A stretch of 64,000 nt of DNA from CBFDCQ01 sp965603355 (GTDB lineage: Bacteria; Hydrogenedentota; CAZGCA01; CBFDCQ01): assembly GCA_965603355.1 (NCBI GenBank), contig CBFDCQ010000006.1, forward strand, positions 1-64,000, written 5' to 3'. Position numbers and translations under genes: made by a program. Position 1 is the first letter of the stretch; every line of letters starts with the position of its first letter. The notes under the pieces were generated by a model, which was not told the DNA's origin, did not search any database, and saw only the letters and a program-made list of their open reading frames with translations. Shown one piece after another: positions 44,301-51,155 of this stretch.

Positions 44301-44690
44301 GACCAGGAGCAGCCGGTCAAAGTCGAGCAGCGGATTCGCGAGGAGCGCTTCACGCTGGAAGGCGAGGATCTGGTCCGCTTCATCGAGGGCCGATTCATCA
44401 CCTTGGGCCAAGGCCTGCTGAATCTCCGTCAGACGCTTCTCAATCGCGGCCAGACGCTTCACATAGTCAGTCTTGGCGGTGTACTCCTGAGGAAAGGATT
44501 GGGCGAGATCCTCGATGGCCAGACGCAGGGCTCGGATGTTTAACAGCTCGATCTGTTCAAGGGCCGCATCCGGTTCCTGTGCGTTGCTCGTAACGCCCGG
44601 TGCGAGGAACGCTATTATCACACCGCATGCAACAAGAAGCGAAACGTTCCACATCCGTCGATCCGTGGGCCTAGAGATAGCCATGCTCAT
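41376..44690 (-). CDS. Exported beta-propeller / di-CxxCH / formylglycine-generating-enzyme-like fusion protein
   Basis: 1104 residues. A membrane or signal segment (LLVACGVIIAFLAPGV) and a helical region are followed by a TolB-like propeller (about 170-560, for example FSMPGSHGRWHIWEIRADGT and LPDGRIVFASTRC). Two c-type haem-binding motifs, CVGCHERQ near residue 582 and CVGCHNGA near 630, lie in a region like the middle domain of hydrazine synthase alpha-related proteins. The C-terminal 260 residues are an FGE-sulfatase (SUMF1) fold: IPAGEFVMGSHDGYPDE, TNEQFQQF, LPTEAQWEWACR, MHGNVWEW and RVVRGGSWYDRPKRAR. The active-site cysteines of true FGE are missing, so it should not make formylglycine. 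Likely a periplasmic redox or scaffold protein; substrate unknown. Confidence 0.75.
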   Translation of the reverse strand: MSMAISRPTDRRMWNVSLLVACGVIIAFLAPGVTSNAQEPDAALEQIELLNIRALRLAIEDLAQSFPQEYTAKTDYVKRLAAIEKRLTEIQQALAQGDESALDEADQILAFQREALLANPLLDFDRLLLVKRRANRLGLPQNWQGNCSVPSTGYDNEIAVLSPVSPSGELTTFYKPDHSGFVGDVDLNFDADKMLFSMPGSHGRWHIWEIRADGTGLRQITETEYRDVENYDPCYLPDGRIVFASTRCFAGIPCVEGEDNVANLCIMDADGGNLRQLCFDQDHNWCPTVLNDGRVLFTRWEYSDTPHYFSRLLFRMNPDGTGQAEYYGSNSFWPNSTFYARPIPGHPTQVAGIVSGHHGVPRMGELVIFDPAKGRYEADGVVQRIPGYGKKVEPVIVDELVNDSWPKFLHPYPLSEKYFLVSSKPTPDAEWGIYLVDIFDNMLLLKEEPGYVLFEPVPWRKTTRPPAIADKVDLDTRDAKVYMVDVYEGPGLEGVPRGAVKKLRVFEFHYTYPQAGGHINVAVEGGWDVHRILGTVPVHEDGSAAFTVPANTPLAVQPLDEEGRALQVMRSWFTAMPGENLSCVGCHERQNTAAPVKRTIASRARISDIEPWYGPTRGFSFNRDVQPALDRYCVGCHNGAAQPNGVRMPDLTAKEQNGWENFPPAYLALHPYVRRPGPESNYHLEVPLEYHANTSELIQMLEKGHYNVKLDEEAWDRLVTWIDLNVPAHGTWGEYKRIASNFRERRIEMRTRYANRPEDPEAIPDIDRGPIRFVQPEPMEPLRVVPAVHRTMGFPEWPFDGETARTRQRAAGLKTRRTIDLGSGVTMDLVLIPAGEFVMGSHDGYPDERPPTPVTIEEPFWMGVTEVTNEQFQQFYPDHDNAFFDQLTKDHTTPGYPAHGAGQPAMRVTWSQAVDFCRRLSERVGETVKLPTEAQWEWACRSGTDTPFYFGDMDADFSAHANLADESIKLLAVEGVNPQPIRNPNKYEAFIPRDDRFNDGEKLMADAGKYAPNPWGLHDMHGNVWEWTRSLFRPYPYREDDGRNEIALDGDRVVRGGSWYDRPKRARSAFRLAYRPYQRVYNVGFRVVIPAKAAPAKFVAAGAP

Positions 44691-44740
44691 TCGCCCTCAC
44701 TTCATAGTTGGTCCCATTGTCCGCATTTCAATGACTGATA

Positions 44741-44816
44741 TGGAGCTGGAGGGGGGACTCGAACCCCCGACATCCTCATTACGAGTGAGGTGCTCTGCCA
44801 GCTGAGCTACTCCAGC
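44741..44816 (-). tRNA. tRNA-Thr (anticodon CGU)
   Basis: On the minus strand the acceptor GCTGGAG pairs with CTCCAGC. The D arm is AGCTCAGCTGGCAGAGC, the anticodon stem CCTCA/TGAGG encloses the loop CTCGTAA (anticodon CGT, reading ACG), and the T arm is GGGGG-TTCGAGT-CCCCC. The CCA end is encoded at 44741-44743. The FGE-like fusion gene begins 50 nt downstream on the same strand with no terminator between. Confidence 0.95.
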
Positions 44817-44853
44817 CTCTGAATCGGACAAATACCGGTTCTGGTTGCGGGCG

Positions 44854-44882
44854 ATTATACCAGTTGTGAGCCGGTTGTTCAA
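44854..44882 (-). promoter_or_regulatory. Promoter of tRNA-Thr
   Basis: On the minus strand TTGAAC (44882-44877), 17 nt, perfect TATAAT (44859-44854), about 38 nt before the tRNA. It is back-to-back with the promoter at 44895-44923. Confidence 0.75.
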
Positions 44883-44894
44883 GGTCGCGGACGG

Positions 44895-44923
44895 TTGACT
44901 CTCCGCGCGGTTTGTGATATACT
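44895..44923 (+). promoter_or_regulatory. Promoter of the pilin-like lipoprotein gene
   Basis: TTGACT (44895-44900), 17 nt, TATACT (44918-44923), divergent from the tRNA promoter with 12 bases between the -35 boxes. Confidence 0.7.
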
Positions 44924-44973
44924 AATACCCGAAAGAACAGGTGCCGGTTTGACACCGCAAGGGGGTGATGGTC

Positions 44974-45567
44974 ATGAAGGCGCCACTGTTTAAGCTCATC
45001 TCGTTTATTCTGCCGATTTTCCTTCTCGGGTGCGGCGCTGAGACGCTTGTCACGACCGGAATCGTAGCGGAAAACGCCAAGAACCAGGTGCAGGCGCTTC
45101 AGGGCGTCACCCAGCAGGCAGGCCGGCAGATAGGGTTGAGTCAGGTCAAACAGGCCGTCGCGGCTTTTCAGGCTGAACAGGGCAGATTCCCCTATACCCT
45201 CGACGAACTCGTGACGTACGGCTACATGTACTACCTGCCCCAACTCTCGGAAGGGCAACAGTTCCTGTACGACAATCGCACGGGACAGGTGAGAGTCGGC
45301 CGCGCTCAGTACCCACCCGCCGGACAGGTCCCGCAGCAACCTGTCGCGCCTCGACAGCCAGGTCCGCAAACAAGACAGGGTGTGCCCGGCGCCGGCGGCA
45401 GCCCGTACATGCAGGGGTTCCAGGTCCAGCAGGAGTTCCAGTACGGTAACCAGGCGCATTACGGCGGTGCAGCAAGCGCTCAGACCGGCGCCAAGAGACA
45501 ACTTCGCGGAATCCAAGGGAACTACCAGCAGCGACAGAACAGGTACCTGCGCGATTTGGGGTACTGA
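44974..45567 (+). CDS. Lipoprotein with short pseudopilin-like segment
   Basis: 197 residues from ATG 44974, eight bases after AAGGGGG (GTG 44965 and ATG 44968 are also in frame). FKLISFILPIFLLGC is a lipoprotein signal with lipobox LLGC. The segment SQVKQAVAAFQAEQGRFPYT then LDELV resembles the alpha-helix to beta transition of GspG-type pseudopilins, where a lysine-rich helix is followed by GRYP and a first strand. The C-terminal 90 residues are Gln/Pro/Gly-rich (PPAGQVPQQPVAPRQPGPQT) and likely disordered. Function unknown; adjacency to a ComEA-like gene hints at envelope or DNA-uptake work, weakly. Confidence 0.6.
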   Translation: MKAPLFKLISFILPIFLLGCGAETLVTTGIVAENAKNQVQALQGVTQQAGRQIGLSQVKQAVAAFQAEQGRFPYTLDELVTYGYMYYLPQLSEGQQFLYDNRTGQVRVGRAQYPPAGQVPQQPVAPRQPGPQTRQGVPGAGGSPYMQGFQVQQEFQYGNQAHYGGAASAQTGAKRQLRGIQGNYQQRQNRYLRDLGY

Positions 45568-45613
45568 ATCCAACAGCTGCCACACCGACCCAGCCTTCTT
45601 CCCCAGAAAACTG

Positions 45614-45642
45614 TTGAACGAAACGGCACCTGTCTGTATAAT
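45614..45642 (+). promoter_or_regulatory. Promoter of comEA-dgt
   Basis: TTGAAC (45614-45619), 17 nt, perfect TATAAT (45637-45642). Confidence 0.7.
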
Positions 45643-45721
45643 GGAACACGAAGGCTGCCAACCTGATGAAGGTTGTGAGAGACTGTAGTCGGGTACTTCT
45701 CTTCAACAGGCGGCTCATAAA

Positions 45722-46498
45722 GTGCTTAAGACTCTGCTAACCCGCAGAGAACAGGCGGTCCTGATATTTCTCGTCGGGTCCCTGTTCGTGGGGGGTGCAA
45801 CCCTCCGGTGGCAGCGCCATCGCGCGAGCGGTATCACCGTTACACGTGATGAAGCGAGCACCGTCGGCGTCCCGGCGGAAGATGTCGCGCCGAACCCGGA
45901 TAACGTTGTCGACCCCGACGTGACCTCAAGTGATGCGACCAAAGAGGTCGCGACCGAGACCGAGACGCAACCCGACGAGATTATCATAAGTGTTGCGGGC
46001 GCCGTGAACGTGCCCGGCGTGTACCGGGTACCTGTGGGATCCGTCGTCGAGGACGCGGTGATCGCGGCGGGAGGATATGCCGGGAACGCCGATCCGACCG
46101 GTATAAACCGTGCCGCCAAATTGATAGACGGCACAACGCTCAACGTGCCCGCCGTGGCGGGCATATACGTTGGGGACGATTCCCAACCGGTACTGAGAGG
46201 GCGGTCTCCGACCAGAAACATCCCGGCGTACATGCCGGGTTCGGTGCCGAGGGCTGCGAGCGTGCCTGCGCCGGTGGGCGGAAGCGAGACAACACCGGGG
46301 CGACGCATTAACATAAACAATGCATCTTCCGAGGCGCTGCAGACGCTGCCTCGTATCGGTCCCAAGACGGCCGGCGCGATAATTCAGTACAGAAGCGGAC
46401 AGCCGTTCGGGCGGATAGAGGATATTCAAGACGTGCCGAGAATCGGTCCGAAAACGTTCGATGGGCTCAAGCACCTGATAACGGTTTCTGAGGAATAA
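45722..46498 (+). CDS. comEA: ComEA-like SLBB / helix-hairpin-helix DNA-binding protein
   Basis: 258 residues with a GTG start. One membrane helix (AVLIFLVGSLFVGGATL, residues 11-27) anchors it with the rest outside. An SLBB domain follows (IIISVAGAVNVPGVYRVPVG, GGYAGNADPTGINRAAKL), then a linker and a pair of helix-hairpin-helix motifs (ININNASSEALQTLPRIGPK, then DVPRIGPKTFDGLK). This is the architecture of ComEA, the double-stranded-DNA receptor of competence systems. The linker is longer than usual. No comEC is in the window, but comFB-type and pilin-type genes are. dgt follows after 2 nt. Confidence 0.85.
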   Translation: MLKTLLTRREQAVLIFLVGSLFVGGATLRWQRHRASGITVTRDEASTVGVPAEDVAPNPDNVVDPDVTSSDATKEVATETETQPDEIIISVAGAVNVPGVYRVPVGSVVEDAVIAAGGYAGNADPTGINRAAKLIDGTTLNVPAVAGIYVGDDSQPVLRGRSPTRNIPAYMPGSVPRAASVPAPVGGSETTPGRRININNASSEALQTLPRIGPKTAGAIIQYRSGQPFGRIEDIQDVPRIGPKTFDGLKHLITVSEE

Positions 46499-46500
46499 GG

Positions 46501-47547
46501 ATGACCATACGCGAAACTCTGGAGCAAAGGGAACGCGATACGCTCTCGCCTTACGCGACGCTCGCCGCCGAGAGCCGAGGACGTGAAACCCCCGAGGAGG
46601 AACATTTCTGCCGAACATGTTTCCAGCGCGACCGCGACAGGATCATCCACTCTAAATCCTTCCGGAGGTTGAAACACAAGACGCAGGTTTTCCTCTCGCC
46701 GATGGGCGACCATTACCGTACGCGCCTGACTCACACACTTGAAGTATCTCAGATCGCCCGAACCGCCTGCCGTGCGGTTGGACTCAACGAGGATCTCGCG
46801 GAGGCCATCGCGCTCGGTCACGACCTCGGACATACCCCGTTCGGTCACGCCGGCGAGGAGGTACTCGACAGGCTGTGTTCCGCAGGGTTCGCGCACAACG
46901 ACCAGAGCCTGCGCGTCGTCGAGAAACTGGAGGCAGGATATCCCAACGGGCTCAACCTCACGTTCGAGGTGCGCGACGGTATACACCGCCACGAGAAGGG
47001 CAAACGCGACATCATGGAACCCGGAAATCCGGGAAAACCTTCGACCTTGGAGGGCGAGGTCGTACGTTTGAGCGACGCGATCGCATACATCAACCACGAT
47101 ATCGACGATGCGTGCCGCGCCGGCGTCATCTCGCTCGACGACCTGCCTCAGGATGCTATGAAGGTCCTTGGAAGGGAACACTCCGGCAGGATTAACAAGA
47201 TGGTAGAAAGCTTGATCCTCGAGAGTAAGAACGGCGAGATCAAGATGGCGCCCGACGTGCTCGGCGCTACCAACCAACTGCGTAACTTCCTTTTCGATGA
47301 AGTCTACATGCGCGACGAGATCCATGGGGAAATCGAGAAAGGTGAGGAGCTCCTCGCCGCGATGTATAACTACCTGATGCAGCATCCCGAGGAGATTGTG
47401 GATACGCCCCGCCCCGGCCTCTACGCGGACGACACCCAAACCTCACTGGAACGAAGAGTCGTCGACTTCATCGCCGGCATGACCGACAGGTACGCCCTCG
47501 ACTTCTACGAACACATCTTCCTCCCCAAACCATGGAAGCTAAGCTGA
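46501..47547 (+). CDS. dgt: Deoxyguanosinetriphosphate triphosphohydrolase-like protein
   Basis: 348 residues, the shorter bacterial dGTPase-like class. It hydrolyses dNTPs to deoxynucleoside plus triphosphate, controlling dNTP pools. HD-domain metal ligands are in RLTHTLEVSQIART (His), AIALGHDLGHTPFGHAGEE (HD) and the later SDAIAYINHDIDDA (Asp). The N-terminal RDRIIHSKSFRRLKHKTQVF is the strongly conserved family signature. It is coupled to comEA (2-nt gap). A repeat-rich spacer follows. Confidence 0.94.
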   Translation: MTIRETLEQRERDTLSPYATLAAESRGRETPEEEHFCRTCFQRDRDRIIHSKSFRRLKHKTQVFLSPMGDHYRTRLTHTLEVSQIARTACRAVGLNEDLAEAIALGHDLGHTPFGHAGEEVLDRLCSAGFAHNDQSLRVVEKLEAGYPNGLNLTFEVRDGIHRHEKGKRDIMEPGNPGKPSTLEGEVVRLSDAIAYINHDIDDACRAGVISLDDLPQDAMKVLGREHSGRINKMVESLILESKNGEIKMAPDVLGATNQLRNFLFDEVYMRDEIHGEIEKGEELLAAMYNYLMQHPEEIVDTPRPGLYADDTQTSLERRVVDFIAGMTDRYALDFYEHIFLPKPWKLS

Positions 47548-47559
47548 CTCCTTTAACAG

Positions 47560-47790
47560 GTAGGGCGGGCATCCTGCCCGCCGTGGCAGGTCGAAGACTC
47601 GCCGTGGAGAGTAGGTCGGGCATCTTGCCCGACATGGCCCGGCTGAAGCAATCCCAACAGATGGCGGGCAGGATGCCCGCCCTACTGTCCTCCTGAGCAT
47701 ATCGGTAGAGACGCGCCGGTGGGGCGTCTGCCTTTGGAAGGGCCGACCTCCGTGTCGGCCCCGGGCGGGTCTGAGACCCGCCCCTACGGT
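47560..47790. repeat. Cluster of palindromic GGGCGGGC-type units
   Basis: GTAGGGCGGGCATCCTGCCC GCC (47560-47582) has an inverted copy GGCGGGCAGGATGCCCGCCC TAC (47664-47686). Between them lies TAGGTCGGGCATCTTGCCCG AC; after them GAGACGCGCCGGTGGGGCGT CT, GGGCCGACCTCCGTGTCGGC CC and GGGCGGGTCTGAGACCCGCC C, each a hairpin. No gene is seen in 47548-47998. Confidence 0.7.
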
Positions 47791-47919
47791 ACCGCGCCGT
47801 GTTGAAAACTCGCCCTGGCGAGGAAAGCCCGACAGAACGGAGTGCTACTCTCACAACAGGTTTAGCGTTCCGTGCGGTTTAGCACACTTTATGCCCGGAT
47901 CGGGCGAATTTGCGGCGTC

Positions 47920-47948
47920 TTGACACCCCATCCGGTGAGTGGTATCGT
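47920..47948 (+). promoter_or_regulatory. Candidate promoter of the small membrane-protein genes
   Basis: TTGACA (47920-47925), 17 nt, TATCGT (47943-47948), about 50 nt before the ATG at 47999. Confidence 0.55.
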
Positions 47949-47998
47949 TGCGGTATCGGGAGGAAAGAGGTTCATGGCTGCAACGGGAGGGGTGTCTC

Positions 47999-48541
47999 AT
48001 GAACTGGTCGTGGCTAATAGACCATGCTGAAGTTATTATCATTGTTGCTTTCCTCCTACTAGCTGCCGCACACGTAATCAGAGACTGCCGGTTGAAAAAG
48101 GCGACTAACGATAAAGAAGAGTCCGAACAGGAAGCATCTAAAAAAGACAAACAGCAAGCTGACGAGTATTACAAGGTCTACGAAGGCCACAGAGGCATAC
48201 TGAGGACGTGGCTTGTGGCATATGGTATCGGAGCACCGGTCATAGTCCTAGCCAATGTCACCATATGGGATAAACTCCAAGCTTCTCCAGTTGCCATAGA
48301 TCTAGCGGCGCGTTTTCTCGGTGGGGTGTTCTGCCAAGTCCTCCTTGCTTTTATAAACAAGCATGTCGCGTGGGGAAATTACAGCCAGCATGACACACCA
48401 AATCTCAAAGGTTGTTGGTGGGCGAAACTGACAGACAAAGTCTCCGAGCAGTACTGGATTGACTTAGGTTTGGACGTGCTCACCATGTGTCTTTTCATTA
48501 AGGCGACATGGTTGCTCGTGACGAAAGTGCTTCTGGCGTGA
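47999..48541 (+). CDS. Hypothetical multi-pass membrane protein
   Basis: 180 residues from ATG 47999, with GGGAGGGG eight bases upstream. Hydrophobic segments are at about 9-25 (AEVIIIVAFLLLAAAHVI), 73-90 (WLVAYGIGAPVIVLANVTIW), 100-115 and 158-178. Between the first two lies a charged, helical segment rich in Lys/Glu/Gln (KEESEQEASKKDKQQADEYY). I do not recognise the family. The surrounding DNA has lower GC and different codon choice than the neighbouring housekeeping genes, consistent with accessory DNA. Confidence 0.55.
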   Translation: MNWSWLIDHAEVIIIVAFLLLAAAHVIRDCRLKKATNDKEESEQEASKKDKQQADEYYKVYEGHRGILRTWLVAYGIGAPVIVLANVTIWDKLQASPVAIDLAARFLGGVFCQVLLAFINKHVAWGNYSQHDTPNLKGCWWAKLTDKVSEQYWIDLGLDVLTMCLFIKATWLLVTKVLLA

Positions 48542-48613
48542 CAATTAGGCCGCCACGTCGCGGGCAAGGAGATTTGTGGCGTTCATCGTTACATTCTGCA
48601 AAGGAGGTCCGCG

Positions 48614-49060
48614 ATGAATGAAAAGGAGTTCTCCGACGCGCTGAAAAAGATAGAGAGGGAGCAGCGGTGGGCTGAATGGCAAAAGGCGGCCGAAGAATAT
48701 GGAGACACTAAGCTCGGCACCCGTGAGGAATACATCGCGAGGTTTAGACAGAACCCGGGTCTCGAGAAGAAATACTGCCCTGCACTGAACGATCGTTTCG
48801 GGTGCGATCTGAAAATCGAGAAGGACAAGATCACCGAAGCGACTATGCGGTCCGCCGCCGCGGACGAGAAGTCAGCCACTGCAGCCGAGACGGCAAACCG
48901 ACGCGCCTGGCTGTCGTGGGGGCCTGCTGCCCTAGCGGCTATCCTATTGTTCGCGGCGTTTTGCAGAGGATGTGTTGACACTCGCCGAAACAACAGAAGT
49001 GACAACGTTCCAACAGAAACGAGCGAGACGGTTAACACGCACGAAGAGGGCACAGACTGA
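48614..49060 (+). CDS. Hypothetical single-pass membrane protein
   Basis: 148 residues; AAAGGAGG precedes the ATG. The N-terminal 110 residues are charged and helical (DALKKIEREQRWAEWQKAAE, YIARFRQNPGLEKKYCP). One transmembrane helix follows at about 98-120 (WGPAALAAILLFAAFC) with a short acidic Thr/Glu tail. No family recognised. Its 3' side (AGGCCGCCGCGTCGGGGCG) echoes the 3' side of the preceding gene (AGGCCGCCACGTCGCGGGC), suggesting that the two genes arose in or share a repeated context. Confidence 0.5.
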   Translation: MNEKEFSDALKKIEREQRWAEWQKAAEEYGDTKLGTREEYIARFRQNPGLEKKYCPALNDRFGCDLKIEKDKITEATMRSAAADEKSATAAETANRRAWLSWGPAALAAILLFAAFCRGCVDTRRNNRSDNVPTETSETVNTHEEGTD

Positions 49061-49173
49061 GACCAGGCCGCCGCGTCGGGGCGTGGGTGCCAACGGGCGG
49101 CCTAGAAAAATGTAAGGTTGGTGGATTCGGTCTTCAACACACAGAAGTTGGCAACCGAAGAGGAGGACTAACA

Positions 49174-49431
49174 ATGAATGCATTGCAGCGAATCATACTC
49201 GTCTTGGGCGCGGTTGCGATAGTGGTGGCCTATTTTGCGGCTCCGTGGGTCTATGAGATGTCGAATCTAGCCGGCGGCAGCTACGTTGTTGCGACCCGCA
49301 GCCTGGAAGGATTAGACCATAAGATGGTGTACCGTGACTACCGCGTATTCCTGCCCCAGATGCTGGCCATCTCTGCGATCACAGCTATGTTGTGTGCCGC
49401 TGCGCGGGGCGTGCGGCAAAGCGGGGCATAG
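49174..49431 (+). CDS. Hypothetical small membrane protein with two helices
   Basis: 85 residues from ATG 49174 with AGAGGAGGA ten bases upstream. Helix 1 (IILVLGAVAIVVAYFAAPWV) and helix 2 (LPQMLAISAITAMLCAAARG) flank a short exposed segment (GGSYVVATRSLEGLDHKMVY). Not recognised. It lies 113 nt after the previous hypothetical gene. Confidence 0.5.
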   Translation: MNALQRIILVLGAVAIVVAYFAAPWVYEMSNLAGGSYVVATRSLEGLDHKMVYRDYRVFLPQMLAISAITAMLCAAARGVRQSGA

Positions 49432-49506
49432 GGAGAAGGGAAATCGGGGGAAACCTTTCTGGAGAAAGGTTCTCCCCCACACCCCTTTCCAAAGACTTTC
49501 GGGCAC

Positions 49507-49526
49507 GGGCGGTTCGCGAACCGCCC
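49507..49526. repeat. Perfect 20-bp palindrome
   Basis: GGGCGGTTCGCGAACCGCCC, followed by CTACG. Same family of GC-rich units as 39095-39121. The 262 nt between 49432 and 49693 carry no gene. Confidence 0.65.
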
Positions 49527-49693
49527 CTACGTGTGGGTCTCTGCGTTCTTTGCGCCTTTGCGTTAAAGCCCCTTTTTCCTGCGCGCCATTTTCCCATTGT
49601 GCCGCCCGCCCCGACGTGTTATGATTCCTCGGGGTCAAGAATTCCGTAAATGGAGAGGTAATCCGAAGTCAGTTGGGAGGGAGGTGAGAGGAT

Positions 49694-50125
49694 TTGAAGA
49701 ACGCACGAACGCTTTTTGTGTTGGCGGTATCCGTTGTGCTCGTGGCGAGTGGTTGCGCCATGCTGCAGGGCGGACCGAGCGATGAGGAGGCGCTGCACAA
49801 GCTCCTCGAGACTTACACGACGGCTATGCAGGCAGGGGACGTTGACACGGTGATCCCGCTGTACTCGACGAGCTATGAGACCGAGCGCGGTGACTACGAG
49901 CAAAGCATGGAGCGGATGCGTCAGTTTGTGCCACGGTTCGCGGAGAGGGACATCGACTTGTCCACGGAAAGCGCCGAGGTCACGGTCGACGGTGACACGG
50001 CCAGTGTCGGCCCCATCAACTTCGAATCGGAGAGAGGCGGGTGGAACACGACGCTGCTGACCGCAAAAGAAGAGGACGGTTGCTGGCGTATTACCGGCAC
50101 CGAGTGGCAACGCGGCGACGAGTAA
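49694..50125 (+). CDS. Lipoprotein with NTF2/SnoaL-like fold
   Basis: 143 residues from a TTG start behind GGAGGTGAGAGGA. LFVLAVSVVLVASGC is a lipoprotein signal peptide. The remaining domain fits an NTF2-like fold: SDEEALHKLLETYTTAMQAG then DVDTVIPLYS, and the closing strands VTVDGDTASVGPINF and GCWRITGTEWQRG. Such domains bind small ligands or stabilise partner proteins; no catalytic residue is obvious. A decayed cytosolic NTF2-like gene lies at 51156-51579, but the two are not close relatives. Confidence 0.65.
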   Translation: MKNARTLFVLAVSVVLVASGCAMLQGGPSDEEALHKLLETYTTAMQAGDVDTVIPLYSTSYETERGDYEQSMERMRQFVPRFAERDIDLSTESAEVTVDGDTASVGPINFESERGGWNTTLLTAKEEDGCWRITGTEWQRGDE

Positions 50126-50209
50126 CCGAAAAACAATCGCTGGAGAGGGGCAGCCCGGGGTCGTGGCTGCCTCTTCTTCCCTGTCTCTTGCCATAAGAAC
50201 ATCCTGCAG

Positions 50210-50935
50210 CTATTCGGTTTCGCCTTCCTCCTGTTCCTCCTCCTTTTCTTCCTCCTCTTCCTCACCCTGCTCGAGGGCGATAAGTTCCGCGATCTTAGCT
50301 TCAACGGCCGGGAGGTTATCCTGCCGAAGCGCCTCGCTCACCACCTCGCTCTCGAGAAGATGAAGCGCGTAATTGTACAGCTCGAGCGCCCTCCTGTGCC
50401 GGCCTTTGATCTTGGCCTCTCTGGCTTCCTCAAGATAGCCCTTGAGCTGTGTCTGATGAGTCAGGTCCGCCATTCTCTGTTCCAGAGCGTCAAGACGTCC
50501 CGCTTTATGGAGCTTTGCCTTGTATTCTTGAATCTTCAGAACCATCTTGGAAAGCTGGCTCACCTTGGTATCCGCGTTCGCGAAGACCTCGGCGGCCGCC
50601 AACGCATTTTCCGCCTCGCGTTCAGCGCCTTTCACTATCAGGTCATCCCGCCCCTCGCGGTACGTACGAACCAGTTCGGATGCCGACGGTTCAATAGTCG
50701 GTATTCCACGTTCTTCGTATTCCACCAGCGCCTCCGCGTGCTCGACAAGGTTGTCACACTCCTCGAGTTGCTCGTCAAGTTTTTCTGACTCACCTACAAG
50801 TTTCTTGCAGCGGTTGATCATCCGTAAACGGTTGTTGATTTCCATCGATACAACCGGCTCGCACGCGCTGCACAAACCATCTTCCGTCACATCCAGCACC
50901 TCGCCGGAACACCCGCACCACTTACAGTTAGCCAT
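50210..50935 (-). CDS. Zinc-ribbon and coiled-coil protein of unknown function
   Basis: 241 residues from ATG 50935, preceded by AAGGAG. The N-terminus holds two CxxC pairs (CKWCG at 4-8 and CSAC at about 22-25), a zinc ribbon. Almost all of the rest is predicted coiled coil with heptads (RMINRCKKLVGESEKLDEQL, AEREAENALAAAEVFANADT, LDALEQRMADLTHQTQLKGY), ending in an almost purely acidic tail (EQGEEEEEEKEEEQEEGETE). Cytosolic. No family recognised; the zinc-ribbon plus coiled-coil plan is seen in proteins that scaffold nucleic-acid or ribosome complexes, but nothing specific supports that. Confidence 0.6.
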   Translation of the reverse strand: MANCKWCGCSGEVLDVTEDGLCSACEPVVSMEINNRLRMINRCKKLVGESEKLDEQLEECDNLVEHAEALVEYEERGIPTIEPSASELVRTYREGRDDLIVKGAEREAENALAAAEVFANADTKVSQLSKMVLKIQEYKAKLHKAGRLDALEQRMADLTHQTQLKGYLEEAREAKIKGRHRRALELYNYALHLLESEVVSEALRQDNLPAVEAKIAELIALEQGEEEEEEKEEEQEEGETE

Positions 50936-51155
50936 CTTCACACTCCTTCCGCACACATTCTACGCCCTACCCACACCGAGTCGCAAGAACTAAATCGGGC
51001 GAACGGGCGCTGCAAGGGATTGCCGGCCGTTGGATGCGATGAGCCGACTGCGACAAGCCAGGATGCTTAACTCGCAGGCGATTCGAACGTGACGAACACT
51101 CAGTTCGCGCCGGCCCGGACTCGACTCATGGAAGGTTCGCTGAATCCGGCCCGTG

